A DNA stretch of 64,000 nt from the NCBI RefSeq assembly GCF_000430825.1, contig NZ_KE387263.1, positions 1 to 64,000 on the forward strand. Reading direction: 5' to 3'. Source of the DNA: Chryseobacterium daeguense DSM 19388 (lineage in GTDB: Bacteria > Bacteroidota > Bacteroidia > Flavobacteriales > Weeksellaceae). This document shows, in pieces, positions 1-8,956 of the stretch. The notes under the pieces are model-generated. The model ran no database searches. It had not been told where the DNA came from and worked only from the letters and a program-made list of their open reading frames with translations. Numbering within the stretch: the first letter of the stretch is position 1; each line of letters starts with the position of its first letter. A program made the translations under genes and the position numbers.

Positions 1-281
1 CTCTTGGAGAAGATGCCTACCGCCTTTTTTAAGATATCACGTTCAAGCTTTGTTTCTTCCAGTTCTTTGCGAAGTCTCAATAACTCTTCCCTTATTGGAT
101 CAGAGGATATTTGTTTTTCCTTGCTAAGTTTACCTTCTTTGTGAAGTTTTCGCCAATTAACGAGACTTTCTTTACAGATCCCAAATTCTTCAGCTACCGA
201 GGATACATTGCCTCGCTGCTCACTTAAAGATACTGCTTGGATCTTAAACTCTAGACTGTAATTTTTTCTGATCTTTTTCAT
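1..281 (-). CDS. IS3-family transposase OrfA, 3' end cut by window edge
   Basis: The first 93 codons of an OrfA-type protein read from an ATG at 281 towards the left edge. The N-terminus (MKKIRKNYSLEFKIQAVSL) and the following segment, with V-A-E-E-F-G and a Leu-Val-Asn-Trp-Arg stretch, are the helix-turn-helix of IS3-family OrfA. The end is a Leu/Glu/Lys-rich coiled coil finishing in an ILKKAVGIFSK-type sequence, typical just before the programmed frameshift into OrfB. OrfB (the DDE integrase) would lie outside the window, so whether the element is active cannot be judged. The family call is firm; the subgroup is not determined. Confidence 0.88.
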   Translation of the reverse strand, partial: MKKIRKNYSLEFKIQAVSLSEQRGNVSSVAEEFGICKESLVNWRKLHKEGKLSKEKQISSDPIREELLRLRKELEETKLERDILKKAVGIFSK

Positions 282-339
282 ACTCTTAAAGATAAAGAGT
301 ATAAGAATTGTGTCCTAACAAAGTTAGCAACTCCAATCA
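1..339 (-). mobile_element. 5' part of an IS3-family insertion sequence
   Basis: Upstream of orfA, minus-strand sequence ending at about 339 begins TGATTGGAGTTGCTAACTTT, which fits the TG..CA ends of IS3-family elements. I infer the element boundary here; the other end is outside the window, so neither the inverted repeat nor a target duplication can be confirmed. Just outside lies a 7-bp inverted repeat (342-348 with 368-374). Confidence 0.5.
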
Positions 340-552
340 TGACTTCTTATATTTATAGTACAAATACAAGAAGTTAATTACAATACAAATTTATTAAGTG
401 TAAATTTATATATAGTTGCCTTTCATAATAGTTTATAATTTGATGACAAATATAACTAAGACTAAACGGAAATAAAAGAAAAATAGTACGGCACTATTAC
501 TTCATTGCTTGTGTTAACGCGAAATTTTAGAAAAAAATTACTGCAATTATAA

Positions 553-1080
553 TCAGCCAATCTTATTAAGGTTTTTTTCAAACGTATTGATATTTCTGCT
601 TGTAAACTGGTCTTTAAGGTTTTTTCTTCCCAAAATCTTACCGAATGTAGAATCTAAAGTATTCCCTTTCGGAACCTGCCAGTAAAAAATATTGTCTACA
701 ATTTTTGCTTCTTAATGTTCAGTTTTGGAAGCTTTTTCAAATTCCTGCATCAAAGTTTTCTCCACTCCGTCATTGCCGACAAAAGCATAAGAATGCAGGT
801 TTTCGTTTTTTTCAAAAGGATTATTCTTCCAGATATTTTCCGTTTCTTCCTGAGATTTTATAAATAGAAATGCTTCATAAGAAAAGTGCTCAGACATAGC
901 TTTCTCAAGGATTTTCTTTAAATCCTGTGGCTTTTTATCAGACGAAAAAACAATATTTCCCGACGCCAGAACCGACACCACATCTTCCATCCCCGCATCT
1001 TTAAAAACCTGACAGACTTCTGCCATTTTCATATTGGTTCCTTTTACATTGACACCGCGAAGAAATGCACAGTATTTCAT
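553..1080 (-). pseudogene. DUF1697 protein gene interrupted by an in-frame TAA
   Basis: The N-terminal 122 codons (start MKYCAFLRGVNVKG) are a clear DUF1697 protein, a family of unknown function usually near 175-180 residues. Reading stops at a TAA at 712-714. The same frame continues without any shift through EAKIVDNIFYWQVPKGNTLD and a further conserved tail to TGA at 553-555. That restores a 175-residue product, so the lesion is one nonsense codon and not a frameshift. It is called a pseudogene because the conserved C-terminal third is cut off. A functional truncated protein, stop readthrough or a sequencing error are alternatives. Confidence 0.82.
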
Positions 1081-1082
1081 TT

Positions 1083-1116
1083 TTTAGGGTTTAGGGTTTA
1101 GGGTTTAGGGTTTAGG
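1083..1116. repeat. Tandem TTTAGGG heptamers (four full copies)
   Basis: Four perfect tandem copies of TTTAGGG at 1083-1110 followed by a partial copy, directly upstream of the DUF1697 start. About 45 bases further on (roughly 1161-1196) is another low-complexity stretch built from AGAAAC-like units. This is simple-sequence DNA in an intergenic spacer; no function is evident. Confidence 0.9.
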
Positions 1117-1209
1117 CAAAGTTATTTCTAATTTAAAATATATGCAATTATAAATTAAAACAAGAAACTAAAAACCAGAAACCAGAAACTAGAAACATTA
1201 AACTTTAAA

Positions 1210-2697
1210 TCAATCAATCCTTTCGTACAAATTATAATCTGTTCCGGATGGCTTCAGAATATAGATTTTCTCCAGGATTTTGTTGTCACTTTTCAGGTGA
1301 TCTTTCACACGGAATTCTTTGATCAGTTTATAATGAAGCTTAAAATATTCTGCATCTTTTCTTTGATATAAATCGTCGTAAGAAAGAAGATATTTCGGTT
1401 TTCTTTTTTTGACGGTATTGATCCAGAAATTGGGTTTATCTTTTTTAATTTCTTCCTGAACTTTTTTATCTACCAATCCTACTTCATCAATTGTTTTTAA
1501 TCCCGAAAAATAAGGAACATAGCCGGCAGGCTCCAGTAAAATCCATTGTTTTTTATCTTTTTCATATTGATTTAAAAATAAACCGATGGTTCTTCTGTAA
1601 TTCCATTCCCCGTTTCCTGTTGCGATGGCATGAACGGTTTGGAAAGCCAGCATTGGTAAGATATACACAATGATTAATAATGACAGCCAAAGGTTTCTTT
1701 TCACTTTTTGCTCCAGAACAAAAATCAGTACCGGAACAAATAATAAAATCTGCGGAACCCAGTAATACCAGTCGAAAAGACTTTTTTGTGACAGGAAAAT
1801 AACCTGCTTTACCCATCCGAAAATAAAAATCATCCAAAGAAAATAATTCCTTCTTTCTCTTTGCCTGATTAAATAAATAAAGCAAAGTAATTCAAAAATA
1901 AGAAGTAAGATCGTCAATGGATTGAAATCTCCCGGAAGCTTCAGCATTCCCCAGAAATTCCCGAAATTAAGCCTGAAATATTCTAAATTCTGGGCAAAAG
2001 TAAAGTGTTTATCGTAAGCCAGTTTTTTAGCGACAATGGTATTATTAACAATTTCATTAAAATAAAACCAGTTAAAAGCCAGCGCTGCAGACACCCCCAA
2101 AACTCCACCTAAAATGTAAGTCCATCTGATTTTTTTATTCCAGAATACGTCTACCAGAAATACAATTCCGAGGAAAATGACAGTATCAATTCTGGTGAAT
2201 AAAATAAGTATTGGTAATACGATGAATGCCCATTTTTTGCCTTTATGAAAACCATAATACAGCAAAGACATTTCCAGCAGGAAGAGAATTCCGTATTCCA
2301 TTCCGAGGATAGAAATTTTTATAGCAGGAGGCAAGATTCCGATTAAAAATATAAAGACCGCTTTATGCCAGACCTTCTTTAAAACCAAATGAGAAAGCAG
2401 TAAGCTCCCAATGGTAAAAAGTATGGAATTAAAAATAAGAATAGGCTCAATGAAGTTTTCTTTCCCGAAAATAAGGTTAAAAAAATAAGAGACAAAAACA
2501 TACAGGTGTGTAGTAGATGCTGAGATTTTGGTATCGCCGTTAAAGCCGATCACTCCGTAATCCAAGAGGTTTTGCGCCACTCTCCAGGTGATGAATGCAT
2601 CTTCCTGGATATAATGTGTTAATAAAAATAGGAGTTTGAAAACGACTGTAAATAGTACAGCATAAATTGGGATCTTATTATTTTTCGTCTCTGTCAT
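1210..2697 (-). CDS. GT-C-type membrane glycosyltransferase, unknown acceptor
   Basis: A 495-residue polytopic protein with about ten hydrophobic segments. The first extracytoplasmic loop carries an acidic pair in QEDAFITWRVAQN (Glu32, Asp33), the position of the catalytic Asp in GT-C enzymes such as mannosyl- and arabinofuranosyltransferases that use polyprenyl-phosphate sugars. The C-terminal 130 residues are soluble and basic, as expected for a periplasmic domain. It lies 92 bases downstream of the GT117 gene on the same strand, but that gene has its own terminator. Donor and acceptor cannot be read from sequence. The fold call is fairly sure; the specific role is unknown. Confidence 0.65.
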   Translation of the reverse strand: MTETKNNKIPIYAVLFTVVFKLLFLLTHYIQEDAFITWRVAQNLLDYGVIGFNGDTKISASTTHLYVFVSYFFNLIFGKENFIEPILIFNSILFTIGSLLLSHLVLKKVWHKAVFIFLIGILPPAIKISILGMEYGILFLLEMSLLYYGFHKGKKWAFIVLPILILFTRIDTVIFLGIVFLVDVFWNKKIRWTYILGGVLGVSAALAFNWFYFNEIVNNTIVAKKLAYDKHFTFAQNLEYFRLNFGNFWGMLKLPGDFNPLTILLLIFELLCFIYLIRQRERRNYFLWMIFIFGWVKQVIFLSQKSLFDWYYWVPQILLFVPVLIFVLEQKVKRNLWLSLLIIVYILPMLAFQTVHAIATGNGEWNYRRTIGLFLNQYEKDKKQWILLEPAGYVPYFSGLKTIDEVGLVDKKVQEEIKKDKPNFWINTVKKRKPKYLLSYDDLYQRKDAEYFKLHYKLIKEFRVKDHLKSDNKILEKIYILKPSGTDYNLYERID

Positions 2698-2754
2698 TGT
2701 GCTTCATTATTCTGGGCAAAGATAATCTTAAAATTTCTGAAGTACAATAATAAA

Positions 2755-2778
2755 AAAACGGAACCGAAGTTCCGTTTT
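2755..2778 (-). terminator. Rho-independent terminator after the GT117 gene
   Basis: A perfect 10-bp stem AAAACGGAAC/GTTCCGTTTT with a CGAA loop, followed on the minus strand by a T-rich run, 11 bases beyond the stop of the upstream gene. Confidence 0.85.
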
Positions 2779-2789
2779 AAATTTTGTTT

Positions 2790-5700
2790 TTATTGCGTTG
2801 CTTTTATAATCGCATTGGTGATCTGAGTTTCCTTTTCTTTCGAATAAGTGGAATCAAAAGGCTCCATAACATCAAATAAATACTGATAGAATGGGGTGAT
2901 CTTCTGCACCTGTTCAGATTCGCTCATTGCTTTTTCCTTGCCCATTTCCTTAAGGTTTTCAACAAAAGTATTGAATTTTTTATCAATCGGCTCGATGGAT
3001 TTTACAAGATAATCGTAGGCTTTTTCTTTCTGTCCGATTCTTGTGTAGGCATCCGTAACGGCAGAAATTACAAGAGAATACTCCATTGGTTTTGTTCTGA
3101 TCTGCCTTCTCAGGTAGCTTTGATCTGCCTTGCTAAGACTCATATAATAATCATATTCTTCAAAAATTCCTTTTTTAAGAACTTCGGCCAGTTTTAATCC
3201 TTTCTGCTCCTGTCCTGAAACGATGTATCCGTAAACCATTGAGCTTAAAGAACGAGGATCATTGTATTTTTCTGCAGGGATTTCTTTGGAAGCTAAATCT
3301 AATAACTCAATAGCCTTGCCTTTTTGTCCCATAGTTGCCAAAGACGCTGCCGCTCTGCTCGCTGATGCTCTGTAACTCATGATGTTCGAGGTTGCCGTTT
3401 CATCAAAATGCGTATTAAGATCTTTGAAATTACCCCATCTGAAATTTTTAACGATATTATATAAAGAATTACCGTCTACTCTTCCCAAATCTCCATCCGG
3501 AGTTTGCGGTGTATGAATAGGAACTAATCTGTAGCTGAATCCGTCAAACTGAAGATATTCATCAAGATAGAAAACATTTTCGCTGTCATAGATACCTCCG
3601 GAAGAAAAGTTAAGCGGCCTTTTCCAGTCAAAATTAGCAAGAATATCAAGCATGATCAGATTATTTTTAAAGAGAGTGTTCCCTTTGTAAGTAATCATTA
3701 TTTGATTTACCGTACTTAGAAGATCAGCCTGAGTGATGATTCCGGCTTGTAAAGCATTGGCTTTATTTACAGGTAATATGAATTTGTTTACCGGTAAGAT
3801 ATTATACTTTTCATATTTTTCTTCTCCGAAATACATTTTAAGCAATTCATCTTTTGCAGCAGATTTATGCTTAAGGAAATTCACGGCTTCCTTCAGCGTG
3901 ATAGAATCCTGGGTAAGATATTTTCTGAATTCCGCAAACTCAGTTTCGGGTGCTCCCTGCTCTTTCAGCATAGAGAAAAGTCCCTCCCAGTCGCTTTTCT
4001 TCATCATGTAGATCTGGTCATTTACCCCGTCTTTGTAATCATCATGTGTCAAAACTCCCGGAACTGCCGCAGCATTGTAAGTTCTTCTTTTGATCTGATC
4101 AATATTCCACGGCGTTGAAGCCAGAGTAAAGTTGACCACCTTTACATCATCACGGAATCTTTCCGTTTCCTGAATCGCCCAAACCGGATATGTATCATTG
4201 TCACCATAAACAAATAAAATGTCGTTTTTAGGCAAAGATTTTAATACAGAATATCCGTAGTCATAAGAAGTATATCTATTATGTCTGTTGTGAACATTAT
4301 AATTCTGGAAGCCCATCATAAAAGGAACTCCCAATAAAACTACTCCTGCAACAATATTTGCCACATTTGATTTTATTTTAGACTGTAAAAACCAAAGAAT
4401 GGCCCCGGCTCCCAGACCAATCCAGATCGCAAAAGCGTAGAAAGAGCCTACCATTGCATAATCTCTTTCTCTCGGTTCAAAAGGTTTTACCCCGGTGTAG
4501 AAAATAATACCTACACTTGTAATTACAAATAATGATAAAACAGCATAAAATCTCCCGAAATCTCTATTTAACTGGAAAAAGAATCCAATTAATCCCAATA
4601 ACAAAGGCAGGAAGAAAAACTTCACCGTGCTTTCATTTTTAAACTTAGCCGGCATCTTGTCCTGATTACCAACCAGAGCATTATCTATAAAGGAAATCCC
4701 GGAAATCCAGTTTCCTCTTGTGCTTTCCATATTCCCTTCAAGGTCGTTCTGGCGGCCTACGAAGTTCCACATCAGATATCTTACAAAATAATATCCATTC
4801 TGGAATGTTATGAAATAATCTAAATTCTGGCTTAAAGAAGGCCTTTGAACATTGATTAAATTATAAGGCTTTACCTTCATATAGTCGGCAGCCGTAATGG
4901 TACCGTCTTCATATTTTTTTCTTAATTCGTCGAAAATCTGTTTTGCTTCCGGGTTATCAGCTATTTCTTCATTTCCATAATTAAATGAAAAATCCGGTGC
5001 TCCGTACATCGAAATGTAGTTCGAAATCACATCATCATCATCACTGAACATTCTCGGCATAAAACCTACATGAGCCTTATTGAAAACATAATTGAATCGG
5101 TCACCTGTTTTTCTGTAGGTCCCCGTTTTCTCATCTTTTTCGTAGATTTCTCCGGTTTTTGTTGTTTTAAAACTGCCGTCTTCATTTTTTTCAATTCCAT
5201 TTGCATCAAGATGGTAGGTATAATTCTGACCGTAAATTGTAGGCCAGTCACCATATTGCTCCCTGTTATAATAATCCAGCATTCCGATGGCGTTGTCAGG
5301 ATCATTAAGGTTCATTGGAGGATTAGCATTCGCCCTGATAGGAATTACCATCCAGCATGAAAAACCAATCATCATGAAAACTATGGATAAAGCTATGGTC
5401 TGGTACAAATTCTTCTTCATTTTTCCCGCATATCTGATCAGGAAATAGCAGATCGCGATCATGATAACAAAGGCAGCAATTGTTCCTGAATGGAAAGGAA
5501 GATTTAAACCATTAACAAAGAAAATCTCCAGCTTCCCGAACATCGTCATAATAAAAGGGAAAATTCCTTTAAAAACGATGGCTAAAATTATCAGCGTAAC
5601 CACATTTGCCCAAAGGAAATTTTTCCAGCTGAAAGTATATTTTCTTGCATAATACACAAAACAAACCGCAGGAATCGCCAGCATACACATCATGTGAACC

Positions 5701-6275
5701 CCTACAGAAAGGCCCAAAACAAAGAAAATTAAAATAATCCATCTCTCATTATCCGGAGCCAGATATTCATTTTCCCATTTTGTGATTAACCAGACTAAAA
5801 GTGCAATGAACATAGACGCCATGGAATATACCTCGCCTTCCACCGCAGAAAACCAGAAGGTATCCGAGAATGTAAAGCTTAAAGCACCCACTACGCCTGC
5901 AAAAAGAATAGAAATTTCCTGATGCGTTGTAATTTCAGTAAAATCTTTGTTCAAAAGTCTTCTTACGAAATGAGTAATTGTCCAGAATAAGAACAAAATC
6001 GTAAAAGCACTAAACAATGCAGACATCCCGTTGATCACGATAGAATAATTTTCGCCCTTTCCTAAAGCAAAAATGGCTGCCACAGCACCCACAATCTGGA
6101 ATAATGCCGCTCCGGGAGCGTGCGTTACTTCAAGTTTTACAGCAGAGGAAATATACTCGCCACAATCCCAAAAACTGAAATTGGGTTCTATGGTGGACAA
6201 GTACGTAAAAAATGCAATGACGAAAATCACCCATCCAAGAACGGTGTTCCATTGCTTAAAAGTCCAATTTTTCAT
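2790..6275 (-). CDS. GT117 (DUF2723) membrane protein with C-terminal helical repeats
   Basis: A 1161-residue protein. The N-terminal half has the DUF2723/GT117 signature: PNFSFWDCGEYISSAVKLEV around residues 31-50 with Asp37 and Glu40, then THAPG, followed by many membrane helices to about residue 680. The C-terminal part is soluble and ends in TPR-like helical repeats. The family is widespread in Bacteroidota and related to protein O-mannosyltransferases (PMT fold); it is presumed to move a sugar from a lipid carrier to an extracytoplasmic acceptor. Length is normal for the family. The start at ATG 6275 gives the usual short N-terminus before the first helix. The exact substrate is unknown. 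Confidence 0.88.
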   Translation of the reverse strand: MKNWTFKQWNTVLGWVIFVIAFFTYLSTIEPNFSFWDCGEYISSAVKLEVTHAPGAALFQIVGAVAAIFALGKGENYSIVINGMSALFSAFTILFLFWTITHFVRRLLNKDFTEITTHQEISILFAGVVGALSFTFSDTFWFSAVEGEVYSMASMFIALLVWLITKWENEYLAPDNERWIILIFFVLGLSVGVHMMCMLAIPAVCFVYYARKYTFSWKNFLWANVVTLIILAIVFKGIFPFIMTMFGKLEIFFVNGLNLPFHSGTIAAFVIMIAICYFLIRYAGKMKKNLYQTIALSIVFMMIGFSCWMVIPIRANANPPMNLNDPDNAIGMLDYYNREQYGDWPTIYGQNYTYHLDANGIEKNEDGSFKTTKTGEIYEKDEKTGTYRKTGDRFNYVFNKAHVGFMPRMFSDDDDVISNYISMYGAPDFSFNYGNEEIADNPEAKQIFDELRKKYEDGTITAADYMKVKPYNLINVQRPSLSQNLDYFITFQNGYYFVRYLMWNFVGRQNDLEGNMESTRGNWISGISFIDNALVGNQDKMPAKFKNESTVKFFFLPLLLGLIGFFFQLNRDFGRFYAVLSLFVITSVGIIFYTGVKPFEPRERDYAMVGSFYAFAIWIGLGAGAILWFLQSKIKSNVANIVAGVVLLGVPFMMGFQNYNVHNRHNRYTSYDYGYSVLKSLPKNDILFVYGDNDTYPVWAIQETERFRDDVKVVNFTLASTPWNIDQIKRRTYNAAAVPGVLTHDDYKDGVNDQIYMMKKSDWEGLFSMLKEQGAPETEFAEFRKYLTQDSITLKEAVNFLKHKSAAKDELLKMYFGEEKYEKYNILPVNKFILPVNKANALQAGIITQADLLSTVNQIMITYKGNTLFKNNLIMLDILANFDWKRPLNFSSGGIYDSENVFYLDEYLQFDGFSYRLVPIHTPQTPDGDLGRVDGNSLYNIVKNFRWGNFKDLNTHFDETATSNIMSYRASASRAAASLATMGQKGKAIELLDLASKEIPAEKYNDPRSLSSMVYGYIVSGQEQKGLKLAEVLKKGIFEEYDYYMSLSKADQSYLRRQIRTKPMEYSLVISAVTDAYTRIGQKEKAYDYLVKSIEPIDKKFNTFVENLKEMGKEKAMSESEQVQKITPFYQYLFDVMEPFDSTYSKEKETQITNAIIKATQ

Positions 6276-6433
6276 AGTATTAAATCAATTACGCGAAAAT
6301 AAGGCTTTTATATGATTTAAGATGGTTTTTAACAAAATTTAAAAATTTTGGCTCACTTTTTGAAAAGTTTGGTCTTAGATAGCGGTAGAAAAATAAAATT
6401 TAGCTATTTTAGAGGTGAGAATTCAAACAAAAG

Positions 6434-6464
6434 TTTAGAAATAATTTATTTTTTTGTATTTTTG
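6434..6464 (+). promoter_or_regulatory. Bacteroidota-type promoter of capA
   Basis: TATTTTTG at 6457-6464 matches the -7 consensus TAnnTTTG, with a TTTA at 6434-6437 at -33 spacing. Transcription would start about 30 bases before the capA ATG. By consensus only. Confidence 0.65.
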
Positions 6465-6495
6465 CCGACAGATTTTTATTGAAAAATAACAAATA

Positions 6496-7533
6496 ATGAG
6501 TAATGTTTACGATAATATACTTGGCCTGATAGGAAATACTCCTATGGTGAAGCTTAATACTGTGACGAAAGAAATTCCTGCAACTGTTTATGCCAAGTTA
6601 GAATCATATAATCCTGGACATTCCACTAAAGATAGAATTGCACTTCATATTATAGAAAACGCTGAGAAAAAAGGTTTATTAAATGAAAATTCCGTAGTTG
6701 TGGAAACTACTTCCGGAAATACCGGTTTTTCTCTTGCAATGGTTTGCATCATCAAAGGATATAAATGTATCCTTGCCGTGAGCGATAAGACAAAGCCCGA
6801 AAAAATTGCTTATCTGAAAGCCCTGGGTGCCACCGTCTATGTATGTCCTGCAAATGTACCTGCAGATGATCCGAGATCTTATTATGAAGTTGCCAAAAGA
6901 ATCGCTTCAGAAACACCTAATTCGGTGTATATCAACCAGTATTTTAATGAGCTGAATATCGATGCGCATTATCAGACCACCGGCCCTGAAATCTGGGAAC
7001 AGACACAAGGTAAGGTAACTCATCTTTTTGCATGTACGGGAACCGGAGGAACATTATCCGGATCTGCAAAATTTCTGAAAGAAAAAAATCCTGATATTAA
7101 AATTATCGGTGTGGATGCAGACGGCTCTATCCTGAAAAGCTATCACGAAACTGGAGAAATTAATAAGGAAGATGTACATCCTTACCAGATTGAAGGTATG
7201 GGAAAAAACCTGATCCCTTCTGCTCTTCTGTTCGATAAGGTAGATGAGTTTGTAAGGGTAAATGATGAAATGTCCGCTTACAGAACCCGTGAAGTTGCTC
7301 TTAAGGAAGCTATCATGGGAGGTTATACTACCGGCGCCGTTACACAGGCTCTTATACAGTATGCCCAGTCTCATCAGTTTTCTGAAAGTGATGTTGTAGT
7401 ATTAATCTATCCGGATCACGGTTCAAGATACATTACAAAAGTATACAGTGACAAATGGATGGCAGAACAGGGATTTATAAACAACTGTGTTCACAACTAC
7501 GACGAAGTTTTCAAAACAGAGATCATTAAATAA
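6496..7533 (+). CDS. capA: Cysteate synthase, PLP enzyme of sulfonolipid synthesis
   Basis: A 345-residue fold-type II PLP enzyme of the cysteine synthase group. Visible features are the Schiff-base lysine in HSTKDRIAL (Lys45), the TSGNTG loop at 72-77 and the phosphate-binding GTGGT at 182-186. Cysteine synthases normally have an NPxxSVKDR motif; here it reads NPGHSTKDR. The next gene is a cysteate acyltransferase-like enzyme, and this pair is the capA-capB arrangement characterised in capnine-producing Bacteroidota, where CapA makes L-cysteate from O-phosphoserine and sulfite. The function is therefore inferred from family plus neighbour; an ordinary cysteine or cystathionine enzyme is the alternative. 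Confidence 0.78.
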   Translation: MSNVYDNILGLIGNTPMVKLNTVTKEIPATVYAKLESYNPGHSTKDRIALHIIENAEKKGLLNENSVVVETTSGNTGFSLAMVCIIKGYKCILAVSDKTKPEKIAYLKALGATVYVCPANVPADDPRSYYEVAKRIASETPNSVYINQYFNELNIDAHYQTTGPEIWEQTQGKVTHLFACTGTGGTLSGSAKFLKEKNPDIKIIGVDADGSILKSYHETGEINKEDVHPYQIEGMGKNLIPSALLFDKVDEFVRVNDEMSAYRTREVALKEAIMGGYTTGAVTQALIQYAQSHQFSESDVVVLIYPDHGSRYITKVYSDKWMAEQGFINNCVHNYDEVFKTEIIK

Positions 7534-7557
7534 ACAGAAATAAATCACGATACAAAT

Positions 7558-7588
7558 AAAGCCTTTTTTGTAGATCTTAAAAGGCTTT
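7558..7588 (+). terminator. Terminator-like hairpin between capA and capB
   Basis: A 10-bp stem AAAGCCTTTT/AAAAGGCTTT with an 11-base loop, ending in a run of T, only 22 bases before the capB ATG. No promoter-like TAnnTTTG is seen between it and capB, so capB is probably expressed by readthrough. Confidence 0.75.
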
Positions 7589-7609
7589 TTACTTAAAAAT
7601 TACTATATA

Positions 7610-8884
7610 ATGTTGGATATTTTTGAAAGAATAAAAGACAATCCAGGACCTCTTGGACAGTTTGCAGATTACGGAGAAGGATATTTTATTTTCCCAAGAT
7701 TAGAAGGACCTATCGGCCCGAGAATGAGATTTCAGGGAAGAGAAGTGATTTTCTGGAGCGCAAATGACTATTTGGGAATGTGTAATCATCCTGAAGTTTT
7801 GGAAGCTGATGCTAAAGCAGCTGCAGAATTCGGAATGTTTTACCCTATGGGAGCAAGAGCAATGTCCGGAGAAACTGAACAGCACCTTCAATTAGAAAGA
7901 GAGCTTGCTGATTTTGTTCAAAAGGAATCTGCATATCTTTTAAATTTCGGTTACCAGGGAATGGTTTCTACCATCGATGCTTTGGTTAGCAGAAATGATG
8001 TTATTGTATATGATGTTGATTCTCATGCATGTATCGTAGATGGTGTAAGACTTCATGCCGGAAAAAGATTTACTTACAAGCACAACAATATTGAAAGCCT
8101 TGAAAAAAATCTTCAGAGAGCAACAAAAGTAGCTCAGGAAACCGGAGGTGGTATTCTTGTGATTACTGAAGGAGTTTTCGGGATGAGAGGCCAGCAGGGA
8201 AAATTAAAAGAAATCTGTGAGCTAAAATCAAAATATCAGTTTAGACTTTTAGTAGACGATGCCCACGGATTCGGAACTCTTGGAAAAACAGGAGCCGGTG
8301 CCGGTGAAGAGCAGGAATGCCAGGATCAGATTGATGTTTACTTCTCTACTTTTGCTAAATCCATGGCTGGTTTTGGAGCATTCATTGCGGGTGATAAGGA
8401 GATTATCAGGTATTTAAAATTCAACTTAAGATCTCAGATTTTTGCTAAATCTTTAACAATGCCAATGGTAATCGGAGGTTTAAAAAGATTGGAATTGCTG
8501 AGAACAAGACCTGAAATCAAAGCAAAACTTTGGGAAAATACCAATAAGCTGCAAAACGGACTAAAAGAAAGAGGTTTCAACATCGGTGACACCAATACCT
8601 GTGTAACTCCGGTGATGATGCAGGGAACCCCGGTAGAGGCCACTCTATTAGTAAAAGACTTGAGAGAAATCTACGGAATCTTCACATCTGTAGTAGTTTA
8701 CCCCGTGATACCTAAAGGAATGATTCTACTGAGATTAATTCCTACCGCGTCTCACACAGATTCAGAAATTAATGAAACGCTTGCTGCTTTTGAAGCAATT
8801 CATGATAAATTAGTAAGTGGTTACTATAAGGAGCAGGAACAGAAACTGCTCGCAGAAAAAGGCTTAAGTTTCAAAGAAATTTAA
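7610..8884 (+). CDS. capB: Cysteate C-fatty acyltransferase (alpha-oxoamine synthase)
   Basis: A 424-residue fold-type I PLP enzyme of the alpha-oxoamine synthase family (serine palmitoyltransferase, 8-amino-7-oxononanoate synthase, 2-amino-3-ketobutyrate ligase). Conserved parts are the stacking His in DVDSHACIVDG (His139), DDAHGFGTLG (216-225) and the PLP lysine in YFSTFAKSMAG (Lys250). In gliding Bacteroidota this enzyme condenses cysteate with an iso-branched acyl thioester to give dehydrocapnine, the precursor of sulfonolipids of the outer membrane. Its position behind the cysteate synthase supports that role over serine palmitoyltransferase or BioF. No reductase (CapC) is adjacent. Confidence 0.8.
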   Translation: MLDIFERIKDNPGPLGQFADYGEGYFIFPRLEGPIGPRMRFQGREVIFWSANDYLGMCNHPEVLEADAKAAAEFGMFYPMGARAMSGETEQHLQLERELADFVQKESAYLLNFGYQGMVSTIDALVSRNDVIVYDVDSHACIVDGVRLHAGKRFTYKHNNIESLEKNLQRATKVAQETGGGILVITEGVFGMRGQQGKLKEICELKSKYQFRLLVDDAHGFGTLGKTGAGAGEEQECQDQIDVYFSTFAKSMAGFGAFIAGDKEIIRYLKFNLRSQIFAKSLTMPMVIGGLKRLELLRTRPEIKAKLWENTNKLQNGLKERGFNIGDTNTCVTPVMMQGTPVEATLLVKDLREIYGIFTSVVVYPVIPKGMILLRLIPTASHTDSEINETLAAFEAIHDKLVSGYYKEQEQKLLAEKGLSFKEI

Positions 8885-8891
8885 TAATAAT

Positions 8892-8921
8892 AAAAAACCA
8901 CTGAAAATTCAGTGGTTTTTT
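8892..8921 (+). terminator. Strong terminator after capB
   Basis: A perfect 14-bp stem (AAAAAACCACTGAA with TTCAGTGGTTTTTT) with a two-base loop and a T-run, 7 bases after the capB stop. It also overlaps the nominal upstream start of the next gene, arguing for that gene's later ATG. Confidence 0.9.
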
Positions 8922-8956
8922 ATTATATATTTTTAAAATTTTATAGAATAATATTA

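Noticed and set aside
8912..8956. Earlier start for the EamA transporter
   Set aside because: The ATG at 8912 lies in the capB terminator stem and would add a leader without conservation.
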